Shown in pieces: positions 1 through 7,539 of a DNA stretch of 15,330 nt. How positions within the stretch are numbered: the stretch's first letter is position 1; the number at the start of each line of letters is the position of its first letter. Under the pieces are notes generated by a model. The model had not been told where the DNA came from. It did not search any database and was given only the letters and a program-made list of their open reading frames with translations. The stretch comes from JBFGCM01 sp041581135. GTDB taxonomy: Bacteria > Actinomycetota > Acidimicrobiia > Spongiisociales > UBA5794. Location: assembly GCA_041581135.1 (NCBI GenBank), contig JBFGCM010000088.1:1-15330 (forward strand). Direction: 5' to 3'. The translations under genes were made by a program, and so were the position numbers.

Positions 1-399
1 GGAGCGTGCGGCCAGCTCATCGTCGTCTGCGGCTGCCGGTTGCGTGGCATCGAAGCCGAGCAACCGGAGATATCGGCTCAGCGTCCCGAGATGGACGTCG
101 AGCACGAACCGCGGCTCGGCGAGCAGAGGAATGTGGACGGCGGAGAGGCCTGCGATGTCGAACGTACGGAATCTCGGATACACGGAGATGTACTCGCCGT
201 CGCGCACGGCGTGCTCCCAACCGACGGACTGACCGTCCACCAGCACCAGGTCGACCTCGGTGTGGGGGACACCACACGCCTCGATGGTGTCCTTCACCGA
301 CGGCGACACATCGAAGGTCCGCTGCACCACCGGCTCCCGGCTCGGCAGGAAATCGACGAGGTCTCCGAAGAAGCGCACGTCTGCGGTCTTGTATCGCAT
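1..399 (-). CDS. Mut7-C ubiquitin/RNase domain protein, partial (C-terminus beyond the left edge)
   Basis: The frame opens at ATG 399 and is still open at position 1, giving 133 residues. Residues 1 to about 85 match the ubiquitin-like domain that precedes Mut7-C nucleases: an early VRFFGDLVDFLP motif (8-19), then LVLVDGQSVGWEHAVRDGEYISV (51-73 region) and a YPRF motif. Residues 95-117 begin the Mut7-C PIN-like RNase domain, with RFVLDVHLG followed by LSRYLRLLGFD. D101 is the expected first metal-binding acidic residue. Full-length family members run about 240-250 aa, so roughly half is missing. A GGGAG sequence lies about 10 nt upstream of the ATG. An in-frame GTG at 420 is an alternative start, but the domain begins right after the ATG. 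Family assignment is confident; the RNA substrate of bacterial Mut7-C proteins is not established. Confidence 0.88.
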   Translation of the reverse strand, partial: MRYKTADVRFFGDLVDFLPSREPVVQRTFDVSPSVKDTIEACGVPHTEVDLVLVDGQSVGWEHAVRDGEYISVYPRFRTFDIAGLSAVHIPLLAEPRFVLDVHLGTLSRYLRLLGFDATQPAAADDDELAARS

Positions 400-531
400 C
401 GGGCTTTCGCTCCCGTCCACGTCACAGAGCTGCCGCAGCCGTGTTCCGTGCTGGCGACGGAAGCGTCAGCCGGCTGACCGACGCCATCGTCGGCTCATCG
501 TGTCACGAAACGAACGTAGCTTCCGACGAGG

Positions 532-550
532 GTGACCGCCGGTCGGTCAC
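532..550 (-). terminator. Hairpin downstream of the small coiled-coil membrane gene
   Basis: GTGACCG (532-538) and CGGTCAC (544-550) form a perfect 7-bp stem with a 5-nt loop. It lies 34 nt past the stop codon of the minus-strand gene ending at 584. There is no U-tract, so it may be a weak or Rho-assisted terminator, or only a stable RNA end. Confidence 0.4.
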
Positions 551-583
551 GGCTCGATGCAGGACGCCGAGCCGTCCGGCCGG

Positions 584-958
584 TTACAGCGCTTCTTCGA
601 CTTCCTCGGAGTCCGGTACGGCCTCGAGCGCAGCACCTTCAGCCTCAGGGGCGTCGACCTTGAATTCCTTCTCGAGCTCGCCGATCTGCCACTTGGCCAG
701 CGTCAGTTCGCGATCGAGATCTTCGATGCGGGCATTGGCGCTCTCCAGCTCGGTCCTTGCCTCTCCGAGCTCCTTGTGGGCCTGATCCAGATCACCGGCG
801 GCCGCCCTGCTGGTCTTGACGGGCGTCTCCATCATCAGCTCGGCCGAGTCGGCCGGGGCCCTCCGTTTGGCGGTCAGCCGACCCAGCAAGAACCCGATGA
901 TCGTGGCACCCACGAGGAAGACCACTATCTCGGTGATCGCATAAGCGGTACCACTCAT
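584..958 (-). CDS. Small membrane-anchored coiled-coil protein of unknown function
   Basis: This encodes 124 aa. I chose ATG 958 because an AAGGAGAGG ribosome binding site sits about 8 nt upstream and the sequence then goes straight into a hydrophobic helix. The open frame continues upstream, but that extension has no membrane or domain character. Residues 8-26 form one transmembrane segment (TEIVVFLVGATIIGFLLG), followed by RLTAKRR, which suggests a cytoplasmic C-terminus under the positive-inside rule. Residues about 53-97 are charged with heptad-like Leu/Ala spacing and predict a coiled coil. The last 25 residues are very acidic. I do not recognise a family. The layout suits a scaffold or an assembly partner at the membrane, but no function can be assigned. 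Confidence 0.75.
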   Translation of the reverse strand: MSGTAYAITEIVVFLVGATIIGFLLGRLTAKRRAPADSAELMMETPVKTSRAAAGDLDQAHKELGEARTELESANARIEDLDRELTLAKWQIGELEKEFKVDAPEAEGAALEAVPDSEEVEEAL

Positions 959-1342
959 CTCATCCCTCTCCTTGTCCTCGTCGCGATCCGAGAACGAACC
1001 TGGCTCGCCGGCTGTCAGGCCGGCAGGCCTCCCCCGTTCCATCCTCGGCAATCGGCCGCACATCACCGTACCGCATGGTGGTGACCCTTCGCGAGCCGAC
1101 ACCCTCTGTTCTCCGGCATTCGATCACTGACTCCACGCGGAGGCCAGGCTCGATCTCCGCGTCACCCGCCGGCTTCGGCTGGTTGCGGTGCACAATACCG
1201 GGTGCGATCGTCGGAATCCCTTCGTCCTTCCGTTGCAGTGGCCGACCCCACGTCCGGGAGGCCGGCGCGTGACCTGTGAACACTGATCGTGGCCACGAAG
1301 ATACTATGAGCGCTTGACGGTGACTAGCCCCGATTTCGCGGG
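959..1342. other. Intergenic region of 384 bp, no convincing gene
   Basis: This separates the ABC ATPase stop from the start of the small membrane gene, both minus strand. Open frames on either strand here lack a ribosome binding site and any recognisable domain. It holds a GC-rich hairpin (GCCGGC arms at 1007-1012 and 1019-1024, 6-nt loop), a perfect 12-bp palindrome TCGTGGCCACGA (1287-1298), and an AT-richer patch at 1297-1310 that could carry a minus-strand -10 element. It probably contains the promoter of the downstream small gene and the 3' end of the ABC operon transcript. Confidence 0.5.
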
Positions 1343-2110
1343 TCAGCGCATGAGCTGGGCGAGGACCTGGGAGCGCAGCTCGACGAATTTGGCATCGGCC
1401 CTGGTGGCGAACTGATCCCGAGGTCGGCTCAGCGGCACGACGATCTCCTCGGTGACGGTACCCGGACCCGCCGAGAGGACGATCACCCGATCGGCAACGT
1501 AGATGGCTTCGTCGACGTCGTGGGTGACCAACAGGACGGTGACATCCATGCGGTGGTGCAGATCCAGCACGAGGTCCTCGAGATCGGCGCGGGTCTGGGC
1601 GTCGACCGAGCCGAACGGCTCATCCATCAGCAGGAGATCCGGGTGACGCGCCAGCGCCCGGGCGATGGCCACGCGTTGCTGCATGCCGCCGGACAGACGC
1701 CACGGATAGTCATGAGCGTGAGAGGCCAGGCCGACGGCATCGAGCACCTCGGCGGCTCGAGCATGGCGTTCCTCCGCCGGGACGGTTCGCTTGAGTGGGA
1801 ACTCGACATTGGCCTGGACTCGCAGCCAGGGAAACAGGGACCGGCCGTAGTCCTGGAAGACCATCCCCAGGCCATCCCCCACGCCGAGAACGGGCCGGCC
1901 ATCGAATTCCACCGTGCCCGCCGTCGGAGACAGCAATCCGGCGACGACGCGCAGCAAGGTGCTCTTGCCACAGCCGGAGGGGCCGACGATGGCGACGAAC
2001 TCCCCGCGAATGACGTCGAAGCTCACGGCCCGAAGCGCCTCACGGGCACCGTAACGATGGTGCAGATCGCGTACCGCCAGCAGCTCAGACACGAGCACCG
2101 TCCCGGGCAT
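1343..2110 (-). CDS. NitT/TauT-type ABC transporter ATP-binding protein
   Basis: This 255-aa protein is the usual length for the SsuB/TauB/NrtD family and is the energy-coupling subunit of the importer encoded by the operon. All ABC motifs are present: Walker A GPSGCGKST (43-51), Q-loop Q86, signature LSGGMQQR (139-146), Walker B LLLMDEP with D163 and E164, D-loop SVD (168-170) and H-loop H197. Nothing catalytic is missing. The ATG at 2110 overlaps the end of the upstream permease gene by 26 nt. An in-frame GTG at 2092 that abuts the permease stop is an alternative start; both imply translational coupling. It is the last gene of the four-gene operon. The substrate cannot be read from the ATPase. 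Confidence 0.95.
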   Translation of the reverse strand: MPGTVLVSELLAVRDLHHRYGAREALRAVSFDVIRGEFVAIVGPSGCGKSTLLRVVAGLLSPTAGTVEFDGRPVLGVGDGLGMVFQDYGRSLFPWLRVQANVEFPLKRTVPAEERHARAAEVLDAVGLASHAHDYPWRLSGGMQQRVAIARALARHPDLLLMDEPFGSVDAQTRADLEDLVLDLHHRMDVTVLLVTHDVDEAIYVADRVIVLSAGPGTVTEEIVVPLSRPRDQFATRADAKFVELRSQVLAQLMR

Positions 2111-2900
2111 GCCACGCCAGCAACCTGCGTTCCACCACCACCAGCACGGCGTTGAGAACCACCCCGAGGACGGCCACGACGCTCAATGCCGCCCACATCT
2201 CGACGTAGTCGAAGGACCGCGTCGAACGCAGCAACGTGTAGCCGAGACCGTTCTTGGCGGCCACGAACTCGGTGATCACCATCAGGATCAGGGCGATCGA
2301 CAAGCTGATGCGGAACCCGGCGAACATCGAAGGACTGGCTCCCGGGATGATCACCCGGCGGATGCGATCGAACCCCCTGCTGCCATGAATGGCGCCGGCG
2401 TCGAGCTTCACTTGGCTCACGCCCGCCACCCCATCCATGGTGTTGAACAGGATCGGCCACACCGACCCGAACGCGATGAGCAGGATCTTGGGGAGGTCCT
2501 CCACGCCAAACACGATCAAGAAGATACCGAGGAGCATCGGCGGCGGCACCGCTCGCCCGAAGTCGAGCAAGGGCTGTACGTACTCGCGCGCCGTCCGGGA
2601 CAGCCCGAAGAGCACACCACCGGCAACTCCGAGCACCACTGCGAGCCAGTAGCCGGCGAACATCCGCCCCAAGCTGGGAATGAGGTGCTGGGTGAACAAG
2701 GCGTGACCCTCGTCGCCGCTTCCGGCGAGGTAGCCCTCCCAGACCCGTTGCAGCACCTCGGAAGGCGGCGGCAAGAAGATGGAGCCTCGCGCCCGCGCCA
2801 GCGCCTCCCAGGCCGCCACCAACGCCACCACCGGCAACGCCCACTCCACGGTGCGGCGCAACCCGACCCGGCCGGCGGCGACCGCGGTGTTCACGGTCAC
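2085..2900 (-). CDS. NitT/TauT-type ABC transporter permease, second copy
   Basis: This is a 271-aa inner-membrane permease of the SsuC/TauC (BPD_transp_1) type with several hydrophobic segments. The coupling-helix (EAA-like) region is seen as DAGAIHGSRG followed by IRRVIIPGASP, the part that docks on the ATPase. The motif VWPILFNTMDG precedes it and is almost identical to that of the neighbouring permease. I chose the GTG at 2900 because it overlaps the upstream permease stop in a GTGA arrangement. A second GTG lies at 2894. The frame is open further upstream to 3185, but that extension lies inside the other permease gene and has no membrane character. It probably pairs with the adjacent permease as a heterodimer. 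Confidence 0.93.
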   Translation of the reverse strand: MTVNTAVAAGRVGLRRTVEWALPVVALVAAWEALARARGSIFLPPPSEVLQRVWEGYLAGSGDEGHALFTQHLIPSLGRMFAGYWLAVVLGVAGGVLFGLSRTAREYVQPLLDFGRAVPPPMLLGIFLIVFGVEDLPKILLIAFGSVWPILFNTMDGVAGVSQVKLDAGAIHGSRGFDRIRRVIIPGASPSMFAGFRISLSIALILMVITEFVAAKNGLGYTLLRSTRSFDYVEMWAALSVVAVLGVVLNAVLVVVERRLLAWHARDGARV

Positions 2901-3694
2901 GTCGCCAATCCCTCTCGCCAGGGAAAGACCGTCCGTTCGATCCACCGCAGCCCGACATCGAGCAACACCCCGAGTATCCCCGCAACCACCATCGCCGCGT
3001 AGATGGTGGCCAGGTCCCCGCCGCCGCTGCCCGTGGCCACGACGAAGCCGCCGAGCCCGGTGCCGTCGGGCAACAGGACTTCTACCGAGACCGTCACGAT
3101 GATCGCAATCGCCGACGCCACGCGCACCCCGGTGAACGCGAACGGCGCCGTCCACGGGAGGCTCACCCGCCGCAGCACCGCCCACCGTCCCTCACCGAAG
3201 CTGCGCGCCGTCTCGGTGGCCACCGGATCCACCGACCGCATGCCGTAGATCGTGTTGAAGAGGATCGGCCAGACGGCGGCGAAGGCTACCGCCAGGCTCC
3301 GGCTCAGCAGCCCCCGAGAGAACAGCACCAGCAACAGCGGCGCCAGCGCAACCGCCGGCAGCGGGCGCAGTAACTCGATGGGTCCCTGCAGCAACCGTTC
3401 CAGGCGTGGGAAGAGCCCGATGAGTGAGCCCAGGCCCACCCCGATGAGGCCGGCGATCGTCATGCCGACGAACCACGCCGCCACCGTCGCCCACACCGCT
3501 TCGAGGAAGGCGATCTCGCCCAGCAAGGTCACTGAGCGCCCGAGTACCGATACCGGATACGGCAACGTGGCGGTGTTGATGACCCCACCGCGCACGGCGA
3601 CCTCGAGAGCAACCACGAAAGCGACGATGCCGATCGCTCCACGGACGAACGCGGTGCGGGACCCGGGGCCGGCGTCCGCAGTGGTCGTGGCCAT
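2897..3694 (-). CDS. NitT/TauT-type ABC transporter permease, first copy
   Basis: This 265-aa permease has the family's normal length. It starts with a short polar N-terminus, then a hydrophobic segment (IGIVAFVVALEVAV) and further membrane helices. The coupling loop is ETARSFGEGR followed by LRRVSLPWTAP, preceded by VWPILFNTIYG. The ATG at 3694 follows the binding-protein stop after 1 nt, and its own stop overlaps the start of the second permease, so translation is probably coupled throughout. Outside the shared coupling region the two permeases differ clearly, so they are old paralogues rather than a recent duplication. Two different permeases with one ATPase is less common than the usual homodimer in this family. 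Confidence 0.93.
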   Translation of the reverse strand: MATTTADAGPGSRTAFVRGAIGIVAFVVALEVAVRGGVINTATLPYPVSVLGRSVTLLGEIAFLEAVWATVAAWFVGMTIAGLIGVGLGSLIGLFPRLERLLQGPIELLRPLPAVALAPLLLVLFSRGLLSRSLAVAFAAVWPILFNTIYGMRSVDPVATETARSFGEGRWAVLRRVSLPWTAPFAFTGVRVASAIAIIVTVSVEVLLPDGTGLGGFVVATGSGGGDLATIYAAMVVAGILGVLLDVGLRWIERTVFPWREGLAT

Positions 3695-3695
3695 G

Positions 3696-4664
3696 TCAGC
3701 CGTTGATCACGTACTGGCTCGCGTCGAGCTTCTCATCCAGATAGCCGAGTTCGGTCATCAGATCGGCCGCCCGCTGGAAGTCATCGTTGCGCAGGGTGGT
3801 CTGGAACTCGGGCAGGACGAGGACTGCAGCCGCGTCCGCCGGCACGGCGGAATAGGTGGGGATGAACTCGCGGAGCGTGTCCTCGTCCTCCAGCAGCTCC
3901 CGGGTGGCGCGCTCGATGGCGCGCCGGAACGCCGCCACGGTGTTGGGGTTGGCCGCAGCGAACTCCTGCGTGGACACGTAGCCGGCGATGGGCAGGTTCT
4001 TGGCCGCCTGGCTGTACGGATCGGCGATCGACCGCAACCCGGCGAGCTTGGCGAACGTGGTGAACGGCTCCGTGAGGAACCCGGCATCCACCGAGCCACT
4101 TTCGATCGCGGGAATGGTCTCGGGGAAGCCCACTTCCACCCAGTTGATGTTCAGGTCGAGACCCTCGTCTCTCGCTACCGCCTCCACGGTGATGTCGCCG
4201 ACGTTGCCGGTGGTATTCACCGCAACGTTCTTCCCGTCGAGATCGGCCAGCGTCTGGATCGGCGAGTCCGCGGTGACGAACACCCCGCCTTGTCCATCGC
4301 CGAGATGGGTGGCATTGGCCACGATCACGAGAGGGGCGTCGTTGCCGACGGCGGCCGCCACCGACAGCCAGTTGTTGAAGCTGAACTGGATGTCGCCTGC
4401 CAGCAAGAGCTGGGCGGCGACCGGGCCACCCTGCACCACCTCGATGGTGGCGTCGAGACCTTCGTCGTCGAACATGCCCATCTCCTCCGCATAGAAGAGC
4501 GGGGCGAAGTCCACCAGCGGCAAGGCGCCGATGGTGATGGTCGTCTGCTCGGGATCACCTGCCGGGCCGGCCTCGGCATCGCCGTCGCCGCACGCCGCCG
4601 CGATGAGCGCGAGCACCGTCAGGGTGGCGTATGCGCGCCGCCACCAACCTCCACCACGAGTCAT
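3696..4664 (-). CDS. ABC transporter substrate-binding lipoprotein (NMT1/THI5-like, NitT/TauT family)
   Basis: This 322-aa protein has a lipoprotein-type signal peptide: basic n-region with RR at 9-10, hydrophobic stretch 14-24, and a somewhat weak lipobox ending IAAAC with Cys25 as the lipidation site. The mature part has the NMT1/THI5-like pattern: ITIGALPLVDFAPLFYAEEMGMF, then QGGPVAAQLLLAGDIQF, then the LADLDGKNVAVNTTGN and ESGSVDAGFLTEPF blocks. It captures substrate outside the cell and delivers it to the two permeases. A strong AGGAGGAGGAG ribosome binding site lies about 8 nt upstream of the ATG. It is first in the operon, as binding proteins often are. Relatives bind nitrate, sulfonates, taurine, thiamine precursors and riboflavin, and the ligand here cannot be determined. 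Confidence 0.93.
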   Translation of the reverse strand: MTRGGGWWRRAYATLTVLALIAAACGDGDAEAGPAGDPEQTTITIGALPLVDFAPLFYAEEMGMFDDEGLDATIEVVQGGPVAAQLLLAGDIQFSFNNWLSVAAAVGNDAPLVIVANATHLGDGQGGVFVTADSPIQTLADLDGKNVAVNTTGNVGDITVEAVARDEGLDLNINWVEVGFPETIPAIESGSVDAGFLTEPFTTFAKLAGLRSIADPYSQAAKNLPIAGYVSTQEFAAANPNTVAAFRRAIERATRELLEDEDTLREFIPTYSAVPADAAAVLVLPEFQTTLRNDDFQRAADLMTELGYLDEKLDASQYVING

Positions 4665-4923
4665 CTGCCGTCTCCTCCTCCTGACGGCTCCTCAGAGCTG
4701 TCAACATGCCACGCTGCCCCCCTGGCACCGTCGGATCGCCCCTAGCCCGGCGCTGCCCGACACACACCTCTGCCAGACCCGGAGGTGCACACGCGACATT
4801 AGCCCTCATCGTGGCCACACACCCAGCTCGGGTACGGGCCGGCGCCCACACGAGAGCCACGATTCCAACCCGGGCAGGAGTAGCGTTGCAGGCAGGACCC
4901 TCCGGAGCCTGGGGGGACGGGTC
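4665..4923. promoter_or_regulatory. Divergent intergenic region between the ABC operon and the CHAT-PASTA gene
   Basis: These 259 bp must hold the promoters for both directions. No strong -35/-10 pair is evident. A TTGACA sequence occurs on the minus strand (4703-4698), but no -10 follows at the right distance. The segment next to the binding-protein gene holds an inverted repeat, listed separately. A 10-mer TCGTGGCCAC at 4809-4818 repeats the core of the palindrome at 1287-1298; this may be chance. Next to the CHAT gene is a G-rich ribosome binding site area. Confidence 0.45.
4682..4703 (-). promoter_or_regulatory. Inverted repeat upstream of the ABC operon
   Basis: The arms TGACGGCTC (4682-4690) and GAGCTGTCA (4695-4703) are complementary over 9 bp with one mismatch, a possible G-U in RNA, around a 4-nt CTCA spacer. 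It lies just upstream of the ribosome binding site of the binding-protein gene, where it could be a repressor operator or an RNA hairpin in the leader. Confidence 0.4.
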
Positions 4924-7539
4924 ATGACAGCCATGGACGGCACCGCACACGGAAGCAGATTCCTCGACTTCGACCTCCGGATCGAATCGGAGGACGGCGC
5001 CTATCAGGCGCGCGTGATCGATTCCCCCGCCGGGCAAGCAAGCCATGTCTTCACCCTCCCCTTCTCGCCGGTCGAGCTCGAGAACTTCGTGCTGAAGGTC
5101 GGCCGCACGCGGCGCGGGGTACGTCGACTCGACTCGCCCGAGATGCACGCGGCACGGGAGTTCGGGACCTCGCTGTATCGGGCGGTCTTCGACGCGGACA
5201 TCCATGCCACCTTCCTCCGCGCCCTGGACGAGGCCGATCGTCAGGGCTTGGGGCTGCGGGTGCGACTCCGGCTCGGCGATGCCGCCGAGCTGGTCAACGT
5301 GCCTTGGGAGTATCTCTACGCGCCCGACCTGAGACGGTTCGTGGTGCTGTCCAACGACACTCCCATCGTGCGCTACCTCGACCTGCCGCTGCGTACCGAG
5401 CGACTTCCCGTTGATCCCCCGCTGCGAGTGTTGGTGATGATCTCGAACCCCACGGACCATGCGCGACTCGAGGTCGAACAAGAGTGGCGGCAGCTCAACG
5501 AGGCCGTCACCGACCTGCATCAGCGGGGGCTCATCGAACTCGTGCGAAGCCCCGAGGCGACGCTCAGCTCGCTCCAGTCCGCACTGCGGCTCGACACGTA
5601 TCACGTATTCCACTTCATCGGGCACGGCGGCTTCGATCCCAACACCGAGGAGGGCATGCTGCTGCTCGAGGATGAGGCGCAGAGGGGCCAAGCCGTGAGC
5701 GGCCAGCACTTGGGCACGATCCTCCACGACCACGATTCGCTGCGGCTCGTGGTGCTGAACTCGTGTGAGGGAGCCCGCGCCGAGGCAGCGGACCCGTTCG
5801 CCGGCGCCGCCCAGACGCTGGTGGAACAGGGCATCCCGGCGGTGACGGCGATGCAGTTCGAGATCACCGATGTGGCCTCGCTGACCTTCAGCCACGAGTT
5901 CTACGCCGCCGTGGCGGACGGTTACCCCATCGACGCCGCACTGGCCGAGGCGCGCAAGGCCATCTTCAGCGGCGGCAACGACACCGAGTGGGGAACGCCG
6001 GTGCTGTACATGCGGTCACCCGACGGCGTGATCTTCGATGTAGACACCGCTGCCGCTCGTCCTCCGGAGGCGCCGGAACCGACGGCGCCCGAACCGGAGC
6101 CGCCGGAACCGGCGGCGCCCGAGCCGGAGGCGGCAGCCCCGGCGCGCACTGCTCCGCTCGAGCCCGAGGTACCGACCACGCCGGTACCCACCGCGCCCCC
6201 ACCGGCACCCTCGAGGCGCGGGCTGTGGTGGAAGCCCCTGGCCGGGCTGGCTGCGGCGATCGCGGCAGTCGTTGCGCTGTTCTTCATGCTGCAACCCGGC
6301 ACCCCGGTGGTCCCCGACGTCGTCGGGATGGAGCGAACCGAAGCCGAGGCGGTGCTGACGGAGGCGGGCATCGGATACACAGTGACGGAAGAGGAGTCCC
6401 AGGTCGCCGCCGGCACGGTGATCGCGCAGGCCCCCGGGCCCGGCGTAGAGGCCGACGAGGTCGAGCTGACCGTCGCTGTGCCCATCATCGAGCCGCCGGT
6501 GCCGACGGTGCCCGACCTGATCGGTGAGGAGATCGGCGCCGCCGAGAGCATGCTGCGCGAGCTCGGGATCGCCTTCTCCACCGAGGAGGTTGCGGCCGGC
6601 GCCGCCACCGGGACCGTGGTGGCGCAAGACCCCGCCGCCGGCGCCCAGGCCGAATCGGTGACGCTGCAGGTGAGCACCGGGGCCCCGGACGTCGTCGGCC
6701 TCGATCTCGCCGACGCGACCGACATCCTCCAGGCTGCCGGGATGGCTGGCGACACGACGTTCGTCGAAGATGCCGCCACGGCCGGTACGGTGCTGGAGCA
6801 AGATCCGGCGCCGGGCGGCACCGCCGCCACCATGGCCCTCGTGGTCTCCAGCGGTCCACCCGCCCTGCCCGAGATGCCCGACATCGTGGGATTGTCACGG
6901 GGCGAGGCGCTGGCCCTGCTCGAGGCTGCGGGCATCTCGGTGGCGGTGCAGACGCCGGTCGAGGACATCGGCGAGCCGGACGTCGTCCTGGATCAAGAAC
7001 CCGCACCCGGATCGGAGACCGAATCTGGCGAGTTCGCGTTCAGCGTGCTCCCGGAGTGGGCAACTGACTGCATTCCGTTCGACCCGAACTCGCTCGAGAT
7101 AGTGGACGAGGGTGCCTCGGGGTGGCTACTCCAGTCGAGCACGTCACGCATGAAGCTGCTCGACAATCAAGACGATGCCCTGAAGGCGCTGGCCGTGGCC
7201 CAAGAGCACACCATGCGCTGTTTCCTCGGGCGCGGCAACGATCGGGAAGACCGTAGCCGGTACATCCACAGCTGGTTCTTGGGTGATTCCGGGATGTCGA
7301 CCGAGTTCCCCGGAACCGAGGACTGCATCGGCTACGACCCGGCCACGCTCCAGATCGTCGACGAAGGAGCGACCGGGTGGCTGCTCCAGTCGAGCGTCTC
7401 TCGCATGCTCCTCCTCGACAACCAGGCCGACGCCGAAGCCGCTCTGGCCGCCGCCCAGATGTACACCGAGCACTGTTTCATCGGTCGCGGCAACGACCGG
7501 GAGAACCGCATCGACTACATCCTCGAGTACTGGAAGTAG
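4924..7539 (+). CDS. CHAT-domain protease fused through a membrane helix to four PASTA repeats and two C-terminal Cys-pair domains
   Basis: This 871-aa protein starts at ATG 4924, after a GGGGGGACGGG sequence. The frame is open further upstream, but only into intergenic DNA and the opposing ABC gene. Residues 1-365 form a CHAT (caspase-like) module. The catalytic dyad is visible as H234 in HFIGHGG and C281 in LNSCEGA. The family's DPFAGAAQ, PAVTAMQFEITD and EWGTPVLYMRSPDG blocks follow. Residues about 370-428 are a Pro/Glu/Ala-rich linker. RRGLWWKP then precedes one transmembrane helix (about 439-456). Four PASTA-like repeats follow at about 462-519, 528-585, 587-643 and 651-710, then two copies of an unrecognised domain (715-785, 800-870). 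Positive charges before the helix suggest a cytoplasmic protease and an extracellular C-terminus. PASTA domains in PknB and PBPs bind peptidoglycan fragments. A wall-sensing membrane protease is an inference. Confidence 0.9.
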   Translation: MTAMDGTAHGSRFLDFDLRIESEDGAYQARVIDSPAGQASHVFTLPFSPVELENFVLKVGRTRRGVRRLDSPEMHAAREFGTSLYRAVFDADIHATFLRALDEADRQGLGLRVRLRLGDAAELVNVPWEYLYAPDLRRFVVLSNDTPIVRYLDLPLRTERLPVDPPLRVLVMISNPTDHARLEVEQEWRQLNEAVTDLHQRGLIELVRSPEATLSSLQSALRLDTYHVFHFIGHGGFDPNTEEGMLLLEDEAQRGQAVSGQHLGTILHDHDSLRLVVLNSCEGARAEAADPFAGAAQTLVEQGIPAVTAMQFEITDVASLTFSHEFYAAVADGYPIDAALAEARKAIFSGGNDTEWGTPVLYMRSPDGVIFDVDTAAARPPEAPEPTAPEPEPPEPAAPEPEAAAPARTAPLEPEVPTTPVPTAPPPAPSRRGLWWKPLAGLAAAIAAVVALFFMLQPGTPVVPDVVGMERTEAEAVLTEAGIGYTVTEEESQVAAGTVIAQAPGPGVEADEVELTVAVPIIEPPVPTVPDLIGEEIGAAESMLRELGIAFSTEEVAAGAATGTVVAQDPAAGAQAESVTLQVSTGAPDVVGLDLADATDILQAAGMAGDTTFVEDAATAGTVLEQDPAPGGTAATMALVVSSGPPALPEMPDIVGLSRGEALALLEAAGISVAVQTPVEDIGEPDVVLDQEPAPGSETESGEFAFSVLPEWATDCIPFDPNSLEIVDEGASGWLLQSSTSRMKLLDNQDDALKALAVAQEHTMRCFLGRGNDREDRSRYIHSWFLGDSGMSTEFPGTEDCIGYDPATLQIVDEGATGWLLQSSVSRMLLLDNQADAEAALAAAQMYTEHCFIGRGNDRENRIDYILEYWK
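7067..7533 (+). repeat. Tandem repeat of a ~71-residue Cys-pair domain within the CHAT-PASTA protein
   Basis: Protein residues 715-785 and 800-870 align without gaps at 47 of 71 identical positions by hand count. Both carry DCI, IVDEGA, GWLLQSS, SRM, LLDNQ and a late CF-GRGNDRE block. Cysteines lie 50 residues apart within each copy (716/766 and 801/851), suggesting one disulfide per domain, which fits an extracellular location. I do not know a named family for it. Confidence 0.85.

Noticed and set aside
960..1283. Possible 107-aa minus-strand gene in the intergenic region
   Set aside because: No ribosome binding site, no hydrophobic or domain pattern, and it ends inside the leader of the downstream gene.
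1287..1298. TCGTGGCCACGA palindrome, with its 10-bp core repeated at 4809-4818, as a shared operator
   Set aside because: Similar GTGGCCAC-like words also occur inside coding sequence, so chance in GC-rich DNA is likely; noted only in the intergenic descriptions.
4531..4923. N-terminal extension of the CHAT-PASTA protein to an upstream start
   Set aside because: The added residues overlap the opposing binding-protein gene, are low-complexity Pro/Ser/Arg-rich, and lack domain similarity; the ATG at 4924 has a G-rich ribosome binding site.
4555..5895. Long open frame of 446 aa on the minus strand opposite the CHAT domain
   Set aside because: It is antisense to a well-conserved CHAT domain, shows no recognisable domain, and is explained by high GC third positions.
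5922..6968. Ser/Ala/Gly-rich minus-strand frame opposite the PASTA region
   Set aside because: Its composition is that expected from the reverse reading of Pro/Glu/Val-rich PASTA coding sequence.
4924..7539. A gasdermin or CRISPR-linked partner for the CHAT protease nearby
   Set aside because: The flanking genes are an ABC importer and a sugar dehydrogenase; no pore-forming, Cas or TPR protein was found in the window.
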